Assembly: GCA_947652615.1 (NCBI GenBank)
Contig: CANTDX010000011.1
Location: 1-64,000 of the forward strand
From: an uncultured Dorea sp.
GTDB lineage: Bacteria > Bacillota > Clostridia > Lachnospirales > Lachnospiraceae
Length of the DNA: 64,000 nt
Direction of reading: 5' to 3'
Shown piece by piece: positions 52,448 through 63,105 of the stretch. Both the position numbers and the translations under genes were made by a program. The first letter of the stretch is position 1. The number at the start of each line of letters is the position of its first letter. The notes under the pieces were generated by a model, which saw only the letters and a list, made by a program, of their open reading frames with translations, had not been told where the DNA came from and searched no databases.

Positions 52448-53557
52448 ATGTATTATAAGCAGTATGGTAATACAGATATGAAGGTGTCCGCGGTAGGACT
52501 TGGAACGATGCGGTATGATGAAGAGGACATCAAGGCGGGGCATCTTGAAAAATGTGCTGAGATCCCGCTCTATGCCTTTGAAAAGGGGATCAACTACTGG
52601 GATACTGCGCCGTTTTATTGTGAGGATAAGAGTGAGATCGTGACGGGGATCGCTCTTTCACAGATAAAAAGAAGCGAAGTTTATGTAACATCTAAGACGA
52701 ATCTGGGAACAATAGATGCAGGAGACCATCCAACGAAAGAGGATTTCCGCAGAAGGCTTGAGATATCCCTAGACCGCCTTAAGACGGATTACATTGATTT
52801 CTATCATATGTGGTGTATGTTAAGCCTGGAATCCTGGGAGAAGCATATGGATGCGGTCTATGGGTTCTTCGAGGATGCGAAGCGGGAAGGCCTGATCAGG
52901 AATATCGTATTTTCTTCTCATATGCAGGGGAATGATATCGAGACAGTGGTTGCTTCGGGTAAGTTCAAGGGTATGCTGATCGGGTATAATGCATTGAATT
53001 ACCGGTTCCGCCAGAGCGGGATCAAGGCGGCTTACCAGAACGGTATGGGTGTGGTAGTCATGAATCCGCTGGGAGGAGGGATGATCCCGGCGAATCCGGA
53101 TGCATTCGCATATCTTGCGGAGGGAACAGAGTTTACGGTTCCGCAGGCGGCACTTAGGTTTGTGGCGTCCCATAAGGAGATCACAGTGACGCTTGCGGGC
53201 TGTACGACGAAGGAACATATAGACGACGCGGTGAAAGCGGTTGAGAATCTTGAGGAGAAGCCGGCGAGTGAGATTGCGAAGGAATACGAGGGCAGAGGAG
53301 TAGCGCTCAATAATCTGTGTACTGGCTGCTCATACTGTAAGGGATGTCCAAGTGAGATCCCGATCCCTAAGTATATGGATGCTTACAATCATAAGATCCT
53401 GACAGGGGATGCGAAGAGTATTACGGACCGCATGGATAATCATTGGGGGATCAAGCAGGAGAAGGCTAAGGAGTGTATCGCCTGCGGCAAATGTGAGGAG
53501 CAATGTACCCAGCATTTGCCGATCATTGATAGATTGAAAGAGATTGCTGCATTATGA
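52448..53557 (+). CDS. Aldo/keto reductase with C-terminal 4Fe-4S domain
   Basis: A 369-residue protein. The first 275 residues are an aldo/keto reductase barrel (VSAVGLGTMRYDEED, then YWDTAPFY with the catalytic Tyr, and TSKTNLG with the Lys). The C-terminal part carries two cysteine sets, CTGCSYCKGCP and CIACGKCEEQC, for 4Fe-4S clusters. Such fused proteins are common in anaerobes and probably take electrons from ferredoxin. It overlaps polA by 4 bases and starts after GGAGGG. Confidence 0.92.
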   Translation: MYYKQYGNTDMKVSAVGLGTMRYDEEDIKAGHLEKCAEIPLYAFEKGINYWDTAPFYCEDKSEIVTGIALSQIKRSEVYVTSKTNLGTIDAGDHPTKEDFRRRLEISLDRLKTDYIDFYHMWCMLSLESWEKHMDAVYGFFEDAKREGLIRNIVFSSHMQGNDIETVVASGKFKGMLIGYNALNYRFRQSGIKAAYQNGMGVVVMNPLGGGMIPANPDAFAYLAEGTEFTVPQAALRFVASHKEITVTLAGCTTKEHIDDAVKAVENLEEKPASEIAKEYEGRGVALNNLCTGCSYCKGCPSEIPIPKYMDAYNHKILTGDAKSITDRMDNHWGIKQEKAKECIACGKCEEQCTQHLPIIDRLKEIAAL

Positions 53558-56169
53558 ATGGAAAGATTGTATTAATAGACGGACACAGTATTTTGAATCG
53601 GGCATTTTACGGGCTCCCGGATCTGACGAATTCGGAGGGGCTTCATACGAATGCGGTCTATGGTTTCCTGACGATCATGTTCCGGATACTGGAAGAGGAG
53701 AAACCAGGGTATCTGACGGTGGCGTTCGATGTCCATGCACCTACTTTCCGGCATGAGATGTATGCGGAATATAAGGGGACCAGGAAGCCGATGGCGGAAG
53801 AACTCCGCCAGCAGGTACCGGTGATCAAGGAGGTTCTTCATGCAATGGGAGTCCGGACCATTGAGTGTGCCGGACTTGAGGCGGACGATCTTCTGGGGAC
53901 TCTGTCAAGAAGATGCGAGGAAGCGGGGATGGAGGTATCGGTCATATCCGGAGACAGAGATCTGCTGCAGCTTGCGACAGAGCATGTGAAGATCCGGATC
54001 CCCAAGACGAAGCAGGGCAGGACAGAGGTGGAGGATTACTACGCCCGGGATGTGAAGGAGCGGTACCAGGTGACTCCTCAGGAGTTTATTGATGTGAAAG
54101 CGCTGATGGGTGATGCGTCTGACAATATTCCGGGTGTTCCAAGTATCGGGGAGAAGACTGCGACGAAGATCATAGTGGAATACCACTCTATTGAGAATGC
54201 CCATGAGCATGTGGAAGAGCTGAAGCCGCCAAGGGCCTCTAAAGCGTTGGCAGAGCACTGGGATATGGCTGTTATGAGCAAGGAGCTTGCTACCATCCAT
54301 GTGAACGCAGATTTCCCGTATGAGCTTGAGGAGGCGAGGCTTGGCAATCTATATACAGAAGAAGCCTATGAATATTTTCAGAGATTGCAGTTTAAGAATC
54401 TTCTGTCCCGGTTCGATGTGAAGACGCCGGTAAGCAAGATAGAGGAGAGATTCCGGGAGATCACGGATCTGGCGGCAGCGGAGGAAGTATTTGAGGCGGC
54501 AGGGAAGGCAGAGTGTATCGGCGCCTGCTTCTTCCAGAATATGCAGGAAGTGCTGCCGCTTTTTGCCGGTCAGGCAGAGGTGGGGGGAATCGGTCTGTGT
54601 TATTCCGATGAGGACGTCTATTGTATCCGCATGGGAAATGGAATCACGCAGGAATGGCTTGGTAAGAAGCTTTCAGAAGCGGCAGGTAAGACGGATCGGT
54701 TCGTGATGTTTGATATTAAGTCCGCGTTAAGATATCTTGCGATAGAAGATGCGAAGAATTGTTTTGATGCGACGGTTGCGGCGTATCTGCTGAATCCGCT
54801 GAAGAATAATTATACTTATGAGGATGTGGCAAGAGAACAGCTTAAGCTGATCATAGATGACAAGGCGGCGGAATCCGTAAAGGTATGCTACGAAGCATAT
54901 ACGGCATATGCAGGTTCGGCCATGCTGTGGGAGAAGCTTAAACAATGTCAGATGGACAGACTGTTCACCGAGATAGAGATGCCGCTGGTATTTACGCTGT
55001 ATGCGATGGAGCAGAACGGAGTGAAAGTCGAGGCCGAGGCGCTTAAGTTCTACGGCAGCCAGCTTGGCAGTAAGATCACGGAGCTGGAGAAGGAGATCTA
55101 TGAGGATGCCGGGGAGACCTTCAACATCAATTCGCCCAAGCAGCTTGGAGCCGTGCTGTTTGAGCATATGAAGATCCCGGGCGGGAAGAAGACGAAGACG
55201 GGATACTCAACGGCGGCGGATGTATTGGAGAAGCTGGCGCCGGATTATCCGGTGATTGAGAAGATATTAGAATACAGGCAGTATTCAAAATTAAAATCCA
55301 CCTACGCGGACGGTCTTGCCAATTACATCTGCGAGGATGGAAGGATCCGCAGTAAGTTTCATCAGACGATCACGGCGACCGGGCGGCTCAGCAGTACAGA
55401 GCCGAATCTTCAGAATATTCCGGTGCGGATGGAGCTTGGAAGGCTGATCCGCAAGGTGTTTATACCGGAGGACGGATATGTATTCGTGGACGCGGACTAT
55501 TCGCAGATCGAGCTTAGGGTATTGGCGCACTGTTCCGGCGATCCTAATCTGATCGAGGCGTACAGGGAACAGGAGGATATTCACAGGATCACGGCATCCC
55601 AGGTCTTCCATGTGCCTTTTGAGGAGGTGACGTCTCAGCAGCGGCGCAATGCGAAGGCGGTGAACTTTGGGATCGTGTATGGAATCAGCTCCTTTGGGCT
55701 GAGCCAGGATCTAAGTATCACGAAGAAAGAGGCGGCACAGTATATAGAAGATTATTTTAAGACCTATCCGGGGATCAAAAGCTTTCTGGATGATACGGTG
55801 AAGCATGCGAAGAAGATGGGATATGTGGTGACGCTCTTTGGAAGGCGGCGTCCGGTTCCGGAACTTGCGTCGAGTAATTTCATGCAGCGGTCTTTCGGCG
55901 AGAGGGTGGCGATGAATGCTCCGATCCAGGGAACGGCGGCAGATATCATTAAGATCGCGATGATAGGTGTACAGAGACGGCTTAGAGAGAGGCAGATGAG
56001 ATCAAGGCTTGTCCTTCAGGTTCATGATGAGCTGTTGATAGAGGCGTATAAGCCGGAACTTGACGAGATAAAGAATATCCTGAGAGAAGAGATGGAACAG
56101 GCTGTTTCGTTAGATGTACCGTTGGAAGTGGATATGCACACAGGAGAGAACTGGTACGAAGCAAAGTAA
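53554..56169 (+). CDS. polA: DNA polymerase I
   Basis: An 871-residue family A polymerase. It has the N-terminal 5'-3' nuclease domain (IDGHSILNRAFYG, LEADDLLGTL, DASDNIPGVPSIGEKTA), a middle 3'-5' exonuclease-like domain, and a polymerase domain with VDADYSQIELRVLAH, RRNAKAVNFGIVYG and VHDELLIE. The middle domain lacks the D-x-E metal motif (IGACFFQN instead), so proofreading is probably absent, as in Bacillus and Thermus enzymes. It replaces RNA primers and fills repair gaps. coaE follows 13 bases on. Confidence 0.96.
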   Translation: MNGKIVLIDGHSILNRAFYGLPDLTNSEGLHTNAVYGFLTIMFRILEEEKPGYLTVAFDVHAPTFRHEMYAEYKGTRKPMAEELRQQVPVIKEVLHAMGVRTIECAGLEADDLLGTLSRRCEEAGMEVSVISGDRDLLQLATEHVKIRIPKTKQGRTEVEDYYARDVKERYQVTPQEFIDVKALMGDASDNIPGVPSIGEKTATKIIVEYHSIENAHEHVEELKPPRASKALAEHWDMAVMSKELATIHVNADFPYELEEARLGNLYTEEAYEYFQRLQFKNLLSRFDVKTPVSKIEERFREITDLAAAEEVFEAAGKAECIGACFFQNMQEVLPLFAGQAEVGGIGLCYSDEDVYCIRMGNGITQEWLGKKLSEAAGKTDRFVMFDIKSALRYLAIEDAKNCFDATVAAYLLNPLKNNYTYEDVAREQLKLIIDDKAAESVKVCYEAYTAYAGSAMLWEKLKQCQMDRLFTEIEMPLVFTLYAMEQNGVKVEAEALKFYGSQLGSKITELEKEIYEDAGETFNINSPKQLGAVLFEHMKIPGGKKTKTGYSTAADVLEKLAPDYPVIEKILEYRQYSKLKSTYADGLANYICEDGRIRSKFHQTITATGRLSSTEPNLQNIPVRMELGRLIRKVFIPEDGYVFVDADYSQIELRVLAHCSGDPNLIEAYREQEDIHRITASQVFHVPFEEVTSQQRRNAKAVNFGIVYGISSFGLSQDLSITKKEAAQYIEDYFKTYPGIKSFLDDTVKHAKKMGYVVTLFGRRRPVPELASSNFMQRSFGERVAMNAPIQGTAADIIKIAMIGVQRRLRERQMRSRLVLQVHDELLIEAYKPELDEIKNILREEMEQAVSLDVPLEVDMHTGENWYEAK

Positions 56170-56182
56170 GAGGTGTAAGGTC

Positions 56183-56773
56183 ATGAAGATTATAGGAATT
56201 ACTGGCGGAGTAGGAGCAGGGAAGACACAGATATTGGAATATCTGAATAACAAATATGGTGCGACGATCTGTCAGGCGGATGCGGTAGGAAAGAAACTCC
56301 AGAAGAAGGGGACGAAATGTTTTGATGCGATCGTAGAATGTTTTGGAACGGAGATCTTAGACGACAAGGGTGAATTGGACAGAGATAAGCTGGCCGGCAT
56401 CGTGTTTTCGGACGATGTCCGGCGCAGCGAGCTTAACGCTATCGTTCATCCTGCGGTGGAGGAAGAGATCTTAAGGAAGATTGCGAAGGAAGAGCGGAAG
56501 AATACGAATCTGTTTATCATAGAATCTGCACTCCTGATAGAGACACATTACGATAAGATGTGCGATGAGATATGGTATGTCTATGTGGAGGCTTCTATCC
56601 GCAGGAAGCGGCTGATCTATACGCGTGGATACGATGCGAAGAAGGTAGATGACATTATTGCGGCGCAGCTGCCAAAGTCCATGTTCATGAAGCATTGCGA
56701 CAGGGTGATCGATAACAGCAATACATTTGAAGAGACGCAGATACAGCTTGACGATATTGTGGCAGATCTGTAG
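56183..56773 (+). CDS. coaE: Dephospho-CoA kinase
   Basis: A 196-residue P-loop kinase that adds the 3'-phosphate in the last step of CoA synthesis. The P-loop is GITGGVGAGKT at residues 5-15, with the family marks ICQADAVGKKL, DRDKLAGIVFSD and NAIVHPAVEEEI. The ATG at 56183 follows AGAGGTGTAAGG and lies 13 bases after polA, an order (polA-coaE) kept in many Firmicutes. Confidence 0.95.
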   Translation: MKIIGITGGVGAGKTQILEYLNNKYGATICQADAVGKKLQKKGTKCFDAIVECFGTEILDDKGELDRDKLAGIVFSDDVRRSELNAIVHPAVEEEILRKIAKEERKNTNLFIIESALLIETHYDKMCDEIWYVYVEASIRRKRLIYTRGYDAKKVDDIIAAQLPKSMFMKHCDRVIDNSNTFEETQIQLDDIVADL

Positions 56774-56827
56774 GATGGACGATCTGATAATATGGCGGAA
56801 GATTAGCAGGAAGGACAGAATGAGATT

Positions 56828-57625
56828 ATGAGGTTATGCAGCATTGCCAGCGGGAGCAGCGGCAACTGTATCTACGTGGGGGATGACAGGACGCATCTTC
56901 TGGTGGATACGGGAATCAGCAAGAAGAGAGTGGAAGAAGGCTTACATACACTGGGGATCAAGGGGGACGAGATTGAGGGAATCCTGGTCACACACGAACA
57001 TATCGACCATATACAGGGACTTGGTGTATTCAGCAGGAAATATAAGATTCCCATCTATGGGACGAAGGGCACGATCGAGGGAATCCGTTGCTGTCATTCT
57101 CTGGGGAAGCTTCCGGAAGGGATCCTGCATGAGATAAGGGTGGATGAGAAATTCACACTGGGAGGCATGAAGATCTGTCCTTTTGCAATCTCCCATGACG
57201 CAAGGGAGCCTTCGGGATACCGGATCGAGAATCAGGACAAATCTGTCGCGGTGGCGACAGACCTTGGCAAATATGATGAATATACGGTGGAGCATCTGAA
57301 GAAACTGAATGCCGTGGTCTTAGAAGCGAACCATGATATACATATGTTGGAGGTAGGCCCCTATCCTTATCCTCTTAAGAGAAGAGTGATGGGAGATCAG
57401 GGACATCTGTCTAATGAGTTGTCGGGAAGGCTTCTGTGTGATATCTTGCACGATGAGCTTCAGTATGTGGTTCTGGGACATCTGAGCAAGGAGAATAATT
57501 ATGCGGAGCTGGCATATGAGACGGTAAAACTGGAGGTAAGCTTCGGTGATAATCCGTACAGGGGAGAGGACATCCCTATGATGGTGGCAAAGAGAGATAC
57601 AGTATCTGAGGTTATTACACTTTAG
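56828..57625 (+). CDS. MBL-fold hydrolase, WalJ/YycJ-like
   Basis: A 265-residue metallo-beta-lactamase-fold protein. The start MRLCSIASGSSGNCIYVG is typical of WalJ (YycJ); the metal motif is THEHIDHIQGL, followed by ISHDA, ATDLGKYD, LEANHD and VLGHLSKENN. WalJ-type proteins are thought to be nucleases linked to repair or cell-cycle control. The walRK genes that usually adjoin it are not here. Confidence 0.9.
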   Translation: MRLCSIASGSSGNCIYVGDDRTHLLVDTGISKKRVEEGLHTLGIKGDEIEGILVTHEHIDHIQGLGVFSRKYKIPIYGTKGTIEGIRCCHSLGKLPEGILHEIRVDEKFTLGGMKICPFAISHDAREPSGYRIENQDKSVAVATDLGKYDEYTVEHLKKLNAVVLEANHDIHMLEVGPYPYPLKRRVMGDQGHLSNELSGRLLCDILHDELQYVVLGHLSKENNYAELAYETVKLEVSFGDNPYRGEDIPMMVAKRDTVSEVITL

Positions 57626-57652
57626 GCGGAAGGCGAATCAGGGAGGACGAAG

Positions 57653-57925
57653 ATGAAGAAATGTGTTATCACGGTTGTGGGCAAAGACAGAGTAGGGATC
57701 ATAGCGAAGACCTGTATGTATCTGGCAGAAGCGAATATCAATATATTGGACATTTCCCAGACGATCGTGGACGGATATTTTAATATGATGGCGATCGTGG
57801 ATGTTACAAATACGGACAAGGAGATACAGGATGTGGCGAAGGAGCTGGAGGAGCTTGGCAGGACGATCGGAGTGTCGATCCATTGTCAGAGAGAAGAGAT
57901 CTTCGAGAAAATGCACAGACTGTAG
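57653..57925 (+). CDS. ACT domain protein (UPF0237)
   Basis: A 90-residue single ACT domain, VITVVGKDRVGIIAKTCMYLAEANINILDISQ, of the UPF0237 family that is nearly always paired with the UPF0210 (PFL) gene that follows. The domain usually binds amino acids. ATG follows GGGAGGACG. The pair is highly conserved in Firmicutes but of unknown job. Confidence 0.93.
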   Translation: MKKCVITVVGKDRVGIIAKTCMYLAEANINILDISQTIVDGYFNMMAIVDVTNTDKEIQDVAKELEELGRTIGVSIHCQREEIFEKMHRL

Positions 57926-57976
57926 ATGCTGATATGATAAGAAAGGCTGGCGGACTGTCTGCCGGGACGGTAGGAT

Positions 57977-59341
57977 ATGATTAACAGATATGAAGTATAT
58001 GAGACGAATCAGATGATCGAGCAAGAGAACCTGGATGTCAGGACTATCACGCTGGGAATCAGTCTGTTAGACTGTATTGACTCTGATCTTAAGCGGCTCA
58101 ATGAGAAGATATATAAGAAGATTACGACGGTTGCGCGCGACCTTGTTTCAACCGGGGAGGCGATCGAGAAGGAATTCGGTATACCGATCGTGAACAAGAG
58201 GATCTCGATCACTCCTGTTTCCCTGATCGGTGGGTCGGCGTGCAGATGTTCCGAAGATTATGTGACGGTAGCTAAGATGCTGGATGCGGCGGCCGGGAAT
58301 GTCGGTGTGAATTTTATCGGCGGGTATTCCGCGCTGGTTTCCAAATACATGACCAAGAGCGATGAGGATCTGATCCGCTCCATTCCGGAGGCGCTGGCAT
58401 CTACGGAACGTGTCTGCAGTTCCGTCAATGTAGGGTCTACCAGGACTGGAATCAACATGGATGCGGTGCGTCTGTGCGGAGAGATCGTCAAAGCGACGGC
58501 AGAAGCAACGAAGGAGAATGATTCGCTGGGATGTGCCAAACTGGTGGTATTCTGCAATGCGCCGGATGATAATCCGTTCATGGCGGGAGCGTTTCTTGGA
58601 GTCACGGAAGGGGACGCAGTCATCAATGTGGGAGTCAGCGGTCCGGGCGTGGTCAAGCATGCTATTGAGAAGATGCGGGGCAGGAATTTTGAGAAGCTGT
58701 GTGAGACTATCAAGAAGACTGCGTTCAAGGTGACCAGGGTAGGTCAGCTTGTAGCAGGCGAGGCATCTAAGAGGCTTGGGATTCCGTTTGGGATCGTGGA
58801 TCTGTCGCTGGCTCCGACGCCGTCAGTGGGGGACAGTGTGGCTGAGATCCTGGAAGAGATCGGTCTTGAGAGAGTGGGCGCGCCGGGGACAACCGCGGCG
58901 CTCGCCATGCTGAACGATCAGGTGAAGAAGGGCGGGGTTATGGCTTCTTCCTATGTGGGGGGATTGAGCGGCGCATTTATCCCTGTGAGCGAGGATCAGG
59001 GGATGATCGATGCGGTGAAGCTTGGAGCCCTCACCCTGGAGAAATTAGAAGCAATGACCTGCGTATGTTCCGTGGGGCTTGATATGATCGCGGTTCCGGG
59101 AAAGACGAGTGCGGCGACCATATCGGGCATCATTGCAGATGAGATGGCGATCGGTATGGTCAACCAGAAGACGACGGCCGTACGCCTGATCCCGGTTATC
59201 GGGAAAGATGTGGGAGATACCGCACAGTTCGGCGGGCTGCTGGGGTATGCGCCCATCATTCCGGTCAATGAATTTGACTGCAGTAAGTTCGTGAACCGGC
59301 AGGGAAGGATTCCGGCTCCGATTCACAGTTTCAAGAATTAG
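57977..59341 (+). CDS. PFL family protein (UPF0210/DUF711)
   Basis: A 454-residue protein of UPF0210, which has a pyruvate formate-lyase-like barrel. Family marks: [45 protein letters not shown] and [23 protein letters not shown]. It lacks the glycyl-radical loop of true formate lyases. It is partnered with the ACT protein 51 bases upstream. No enzyme activity is established for the family. Confidence 0.93.
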   Translation: MINRYEVYETNQMIEQENLDVRTITLGISLLDCIDSDLKRLNEKIYKKITTVARDLVSTGEAIEKEFGIPIVNKRISITPVSLIGGSACRCSEDYVTVAKMLDAAAGNVGVNFIGGYSALVSKYMTKSDEDLIRSIPEALASTERVCSSVNVGSTRTGINMDAVRLCGEIVKATAEATKENDSLGCAKLVVFCNAPDDNPFMAGAFLGVTEGDAVINVGVSGPGVVKHAIEKMRGRNFEKLCETIKKTAFKVTRVGQLVAGEASKRLGIPFGIVDLSLAPTPSVGDSVAEILEEIGLERVGAPGTTAALAMLNDQVKKGGVMASSYVGGLSGAFIPVSEDQGMIDAVKLGALTLEKLEAMTCVCSVGLDMIAVPGKTSAATISGIIADEMAIGMVNQKTTAVRLIPVIGKDVGDTAQFGGLLGYAPIIPVNEFDCSKFVNRQGRIPAPIHSFKN

Positions 59342-59353
59342 AGAGGTATAAGG

Positions 59354-60211
59354 ATGGGAAGAGTAGCGATTGTGACAGACAGTAACAGCGGGATCACGCA
59401 GAAGGAGGCAAAGCAACTTGGCATCCGGGTACTGCCGATGCCGTTCTATATCAATGGAGAGCTGTTTTTTGAAGATATTACACTGACACAGGAGGAATTC
59501 TATCGGAGGCTTGCGGAGGATGCTGACATATCCACCTCTCAGCCGTCGCCCGGGGACGTGATCGATCTGTGGGATGAGATCTTGAAGGAATACGATGAGA
59601 TCATCTATATCCCGATGTCAAGCGGTTTAAGCAGTTCCTGTGAGACTGCGATCGGCCTGGCGAAGGATTATGACGGAAGAGTCCATGTGATCGATAATCA
59701 GAGAATCTCCATCTCTCAGAGACAGTCTGTGCTGGACGCCCTTGAGATGGCAGAAAAGGGGATGAGCGCCCAGGAGATCGACGACGTGCTGATGCGTGAG
59801 AAGCTGGAAGCCAGTATCTATATTACCGTTGATACTCTGAAATACTTAAAAAAGGGCGGCAGGGTCACGCCGGCAGCGGCGGCGATCGGTACGGTGCTGA
59901 ATCTGAAGCCGGTGCTGCAGATCCAGGGAGAGAAGCTTGACTCTTATGCCAAGGTGCGCGGCTGGAAAGCGGCGAAAAAGGCAATGTTAGATGCTGCGCA
60001 GAAGGACCTGACGGGGCGGTTTGCAGGGAAAGAGATGTATATCCATGCGGCTTATACCTGCTCCGAGGAAGAGGCGAAGGAGTGGAAAGGTGAGATCGAG
60101 GCAAGGTTCCCTGGATATGATGTCCATATGGATCGATTGTCTCTCAGCGTATCCTGCCATATAGGGGCAGGCTCGAAGGCTGTTGCCTGTATCAAGAAAG
60201 CAGAATATTAG
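59354..60211 (+). CDS. DegV family fatty-acid-binding protein
   Basis: A 285-residue DegV protein. Family marks: AIVTDSNSGITQKEAKQLGI at the start, DISTSQPSPGD with the lipid-binding Ser-Thr-Ser region, SSGLSSSCETA, and LKYLKKGGRVTPAAAAIGTVLNLKP. DegV/FakB proteins hold a fatty acid for phosphorylation by FakA. The FakA gene is not in the window. The gene ends at a 13-bp hairpin shared with tmcAL. Confidence 0.92.
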   Translation: MGRVAIVTDSNSGITQKEAKQLGIRVLPMPFYINGELFFEDITLTQEEFYRRLAEDADISTSQPSPGDVIDLWDEILKEYDEIIYIPMSSGLSSSCETAIGLAKDYDGRVHVIDNQRISISQRQSVLDALEMAEKGMSAQEIDDVLMREKLEASIYITVDTLKYLKKGGRVTPAAAAIGTVLNLKPVLQIQGEKLDSYAKVRGWKAAKKAMLDAAQKDLTGRFAGKEMYIHAAYTCSEEEAKEWKGEIEARFPGYDVHMDRLSLSVSCHIGAGSKAVACIKKAEY

Positions 60212-60222
60212 TATATGTTTGT

Positions 60223-60255
60223 ACCAGCATCAGATTCGGAGGATCTGATGCTGGT
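60223..60255. terminator. Hairpin between converging degV and tmcAL
   Basis: ACCAGCATCAGAT (60223-60235) and ATCTGATGCTGGT (60243-60255) form a perfect 13-bp stem. It overlaps the last codons of tmcAL. T runs are weak. Confidence 0.6.
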
Positions 60256-61513
60256 ATTCATTGATAAAGGGCATCTTGTACTTGTCGGTAATGATGCTTT
60301 CATACAGGTTTGACGCGAAGATGTCATTTTGCTGCATGGCAAGGCCGGCAGAAGTCAGGCCGCCTGTCTGTGTCAGCTTCGAAATCAGAGGGACCTTAGA
60401 GCTGTGCTTCAGGATAGAGAGAAGCCTTTTGGCATCACGGCGGAAACCAAGGATGCGGGCATATTGGCAGTATCCCTGTTCCTGATAGGTCTGTATGTCA
60501 GATTTCCTGATATTCAGCAGGATATGGAAGAGACTTCTGCTGATGCGTGTATAGGTCATATCTCTGGTCTTCAGAAGATCGCAGAACTGGTCGAAGGATA
60601 TAAAATCATTGGCATGGTTCATTATGCGGTTGGCGAGGTCTTCCGTGATATCCTGGTATTCGGTCAGCGTCTCCCTGGTCTCCCGCAGGAGACGGTATTT
60701 TAACAGCAGTGAGAAATCATTGGCATAGATGGGATAACGGGTCCGATGGGTCTCTTCCAGCGTCCGGATGCAGGAGAGCGGTACCTGGCCTTCTAAGCGT
60801 GTCAGGACTTCGGACAGGACAGGCTCATCGAACATGCCGTCTTTCTCAACGAGGACGGACTGGCTGGCATAGTCAAGGAGTCTTCGGATGGCGGACGCAG
60901 AGCTGTAAGAGCCGGAAAGCCGGGTGTCATGATATCCTGAGACGATACGCTTGATGGTGTAGGACTTGATGGGGCTTTGCCGCTGATAGAGCGCCTTGAG
61001 GTATTCGATCCCCAAGATGTTGTTGGGTTTCTCGAGAACCAGATCCAGCGAATCGTCCTTCAGGTATTCTCTTAAGGCAGTCTGCCTTGCGCGCGGGAAG
61101 GACATGCCCGTCTTCAGTGCATCCTGAAGACGGAGCCTGAATTCATCCGGTTCATCGGCAAGGATATGAGCGATCCGTGAAAGAAGCTCATAATCGCCGC
61201 ATTCGCTTCCAAAACAGATGGAATCTATGCACCCAAGCTGTTCAAAGAGGGAGACGGCTCCGGCCGCGAAGAATTCTGCGCTTCCAACGGCATAGCAGAC
61301 CGGAAGCTCCAGGATGAGGCCGACCCCGGCCTTAAGAGCGACCTCTGCCCGCAGATGCTTCGGCATAATGGCCGGCGCGCCGCGTTGTACATAGTTGCCG
61401 CTCATGACGACGATGGCGGTATCGGCTCCTGTAATCGATTTTGCCCTCTCGATATGGTATAAATGTCCGTTGTGGAACGGGTTGTATTCTGTGATCAGTC
61501 CAACTATTTTCAT
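60230..61513 (-). CDS. tmcAL: tRNA(Met) cytidine acetate ligase
   Basis: A 427-residue protein of the TmcAL (YlbM) family, which uses acetate and ATP to acetylate the wobble cytidine of elongator tRNA-Met. The nucleotidyltransferase start VGLITEYNPFHNGHLYHIE, the VVMSGNYVQRGAPAI segment and GVGLILELP are diagnostic; the central PNNILGIEYLKAL is also typical. It is a single gene diverging from mgtE. Its start follows AAGGAGATTCTC. Confidence 0.93.
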   Translation of the reverse strand: MKIVGLITEYNPFHNGHLYHIERAKSITGADTAIVVMSGNYVQRGAPAIMPKHLRAEVALKAGVGLILELPVCYAVGSAEFFAAGAVSLFEQLGCIDSICFGSECGDYELLSRIAHILADEPDEFRLRLQDALKTGMSFPRARQTALREYLKDDSLDLVLEKPNNILGIEYLKALYQRQSPIKSYTIKRIVSGYHDTRLSGSYSSASAIRRLLDYASQSVLVEKDGMFDEPVLSEVLTRLEGQVPLSCIRTLEETHRTRYPIYANDFSLLLKYRLLRETRETLTEYQDITEDLANRIMNHANDFISFDQFCDLLKTRDMTYTRISRSLFHILLNIRKSDIQTYQEQGYCQYARILGFRRDAKRLLSILKHSSKVPLISKLTQTGGLTSAGLAMQQNDIFASNLYESIITDKYKMPFINEYQHQILRI

Positions 61514-61625
61514 GAGAATCTCCTTGTATATCTTTCTGAAATTGATTATACTATATTAAAGTTGTGTATGCAAATGTATGTTGGCCGGACGGTCAACTGC
61601 AAAATATGCCGGGGAGGAGGGATAC

Positions 61626-63002
61626 ATGATGAGAGAAGAATGGAAAGAGGAATGGAAAGAAGAGCTGACGGAAGAACGTATACTGCGGATGCTTGAGGGA
61701 CGTCAGTATAAGGAATTAAAAGAGGAACTGGAAAATAATATGTATCCGGTGGACCTGGCCGAGATCCTAGAGAATTTCAACCAGAAGCAGACGGTGATGG
61801 TATTCCGGCTTCTGGCGAAGGAAGAAGCGGCAGAGACATTTGCTTATATGAACAGCGATATGCGCGAGCAGCTGATCAATTCGCTGACGGACTCAGAGCT
61901 TGAAGAGGTCATGGAGGAGATGTATCTGGACGATACGGTGGACGTATTGGAGGAGATGCCGGCCAATGTGGTGGACAGGCTTCTGATGGCTACGGATGAG
62001 GAGAAGAGGAGACAGATCAATCAATTGCTCCAGTACCCGGAGGACAGCGCCGGAAGCGTGATGAATGTGGATTACATCGCGCTCCGCAAGGAGATGACGG
62101 TCGCAGATGCGATACTTAGGATCCGTCAGGTGGGGCTTAACCGGGAGACGATCTATACCTGCTATGTGACCGAGAAGAAGAAGCTGATCGGAGTGGTGGA
62201 TGTAAAGGAGCTCTTGACGACCAGCGAATCGAAGCTGATCGAAGAGATCATGGATACGAATATGCTCTATGCCCAGACGACGGACGATCAGGAGGACGCG
62301 GCGAGGACGATTACCAAGTACGGCCTGATCGCGCTGCCGATCGTGGATCATGAGATGTGTATGGTGGGGATCGTGACGGTTGACGATGCCATGCTGGTCC
62401 TGCAGGAAGAGACGACGGAGGATATCAGTATCATGGCCGGTGTCCATCCAAGCGAGGAGTCGTATTTTGGGACAACGGTATTGGAACATGTGAAGAGCCG
62501 TATTCCGTGGCTGATGTTCCTGATGCTCTCGGCTACGGTGACGCAGATGATCATGAACAGCTATGAGAGCGCGCGTGCCGTCATGCCGCAGCTTGCCGGA
62601 TTCATTCCGATGCTGACGGGAACCGGGGGGAACTGCGGCTCGCAGAGCTCGACGCTGGTGATCCGCGGGCTTGCGGTTGGAGAGATCGAATTCAAGGATG
62701 TGCTGAAGGTCATCTGGAAAGAGGTGCGGATCGCGGTGTGCATCAGCGTGATCTTGTCGGTAGTCAATGGGATCCGTATCATGCTGATGGGACAGGGGAA
62801 TCTTATGATGGCATTTACCATCGGGGTGACCATGGCATGTACGATCATTATTGCGAAGGTGGTCGGATGTACGCTGCCGCTTGCGGCGGAGAAAGCGGGG
62901 CTTGACCCGGCGATCATGGCGACGCCTCTGATCTCTACGTTGGTGGACATCAGTACCATCAGCGTGTATTTTGCGATCGTGAGCGCGGTGTTTGCGCTGT
63001 GA
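61626..63002 (+). CDS. mgtE: Magnesium transporter
   Basis: A 458-residue MgtE. It has the acidic N-terminal superhelical domain (MEEMYLDDTVDVLEEMPANVVDRLL), two CBS domains (DYIALRKEMTVADAILRIR to about residue 265), a connecting helix, and a five-helix channel with the signature GTGGNCGSQSSTLVIRGLA and TLVDISTISVYF. It admits Mg2+ and closes when Mg2+ is plentiful through the cytosolic domains. I use ATG 61626, 5 bases after GGAGGAGG. Confidence 0.95.
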   Translation: MMREEWKEEWKEELTEERILRMLEGRQYKELKEELENNMYPVDLAEILENFNQKQTVMVFRLLAKEEAAETFAYMNSDMREQLINSLTDSELEEVMEEMYLDDTVDVLEEMPANVVDRLLMATDEEKRRQINQLLQYPEDSAGSVMNVDYIALRKEMTVADAILRIRQVGLNRETIYTCYVTEKKKLIGVVDVKELLTTSESKLIEEIMDTNMLYAQTTDDQEDAARTITKYGLIALPIVDHEMCMVGIVTVDDAMLVLQEETTEDISIMAGVHPSEESYFGTTVLEHVKSRIPWLMFLMLSATVTQMIMNSYESARAVMPQLAGFIPMLTGTGGNCGSQSSTLVIRGLAVGEIEFKDVLKVIWKEVRIAVCISVILSVVNGIRIMLMGQGNLMMAFTIGVTMACTIIIAKVVGCTLPLAAEKAGLDPAIMATPLISTLVDISTISVYFAIVSAVFAL

Positions 63003-63105
63003 GCAGTTCTTACGCGGGCATATACGGTTTCTGGCGGGTGGATTTATGTACGTGCATTACGCGCCATTGTATGAAAAAATACACATAAGTTTCTCAGAAG
63101 AGACC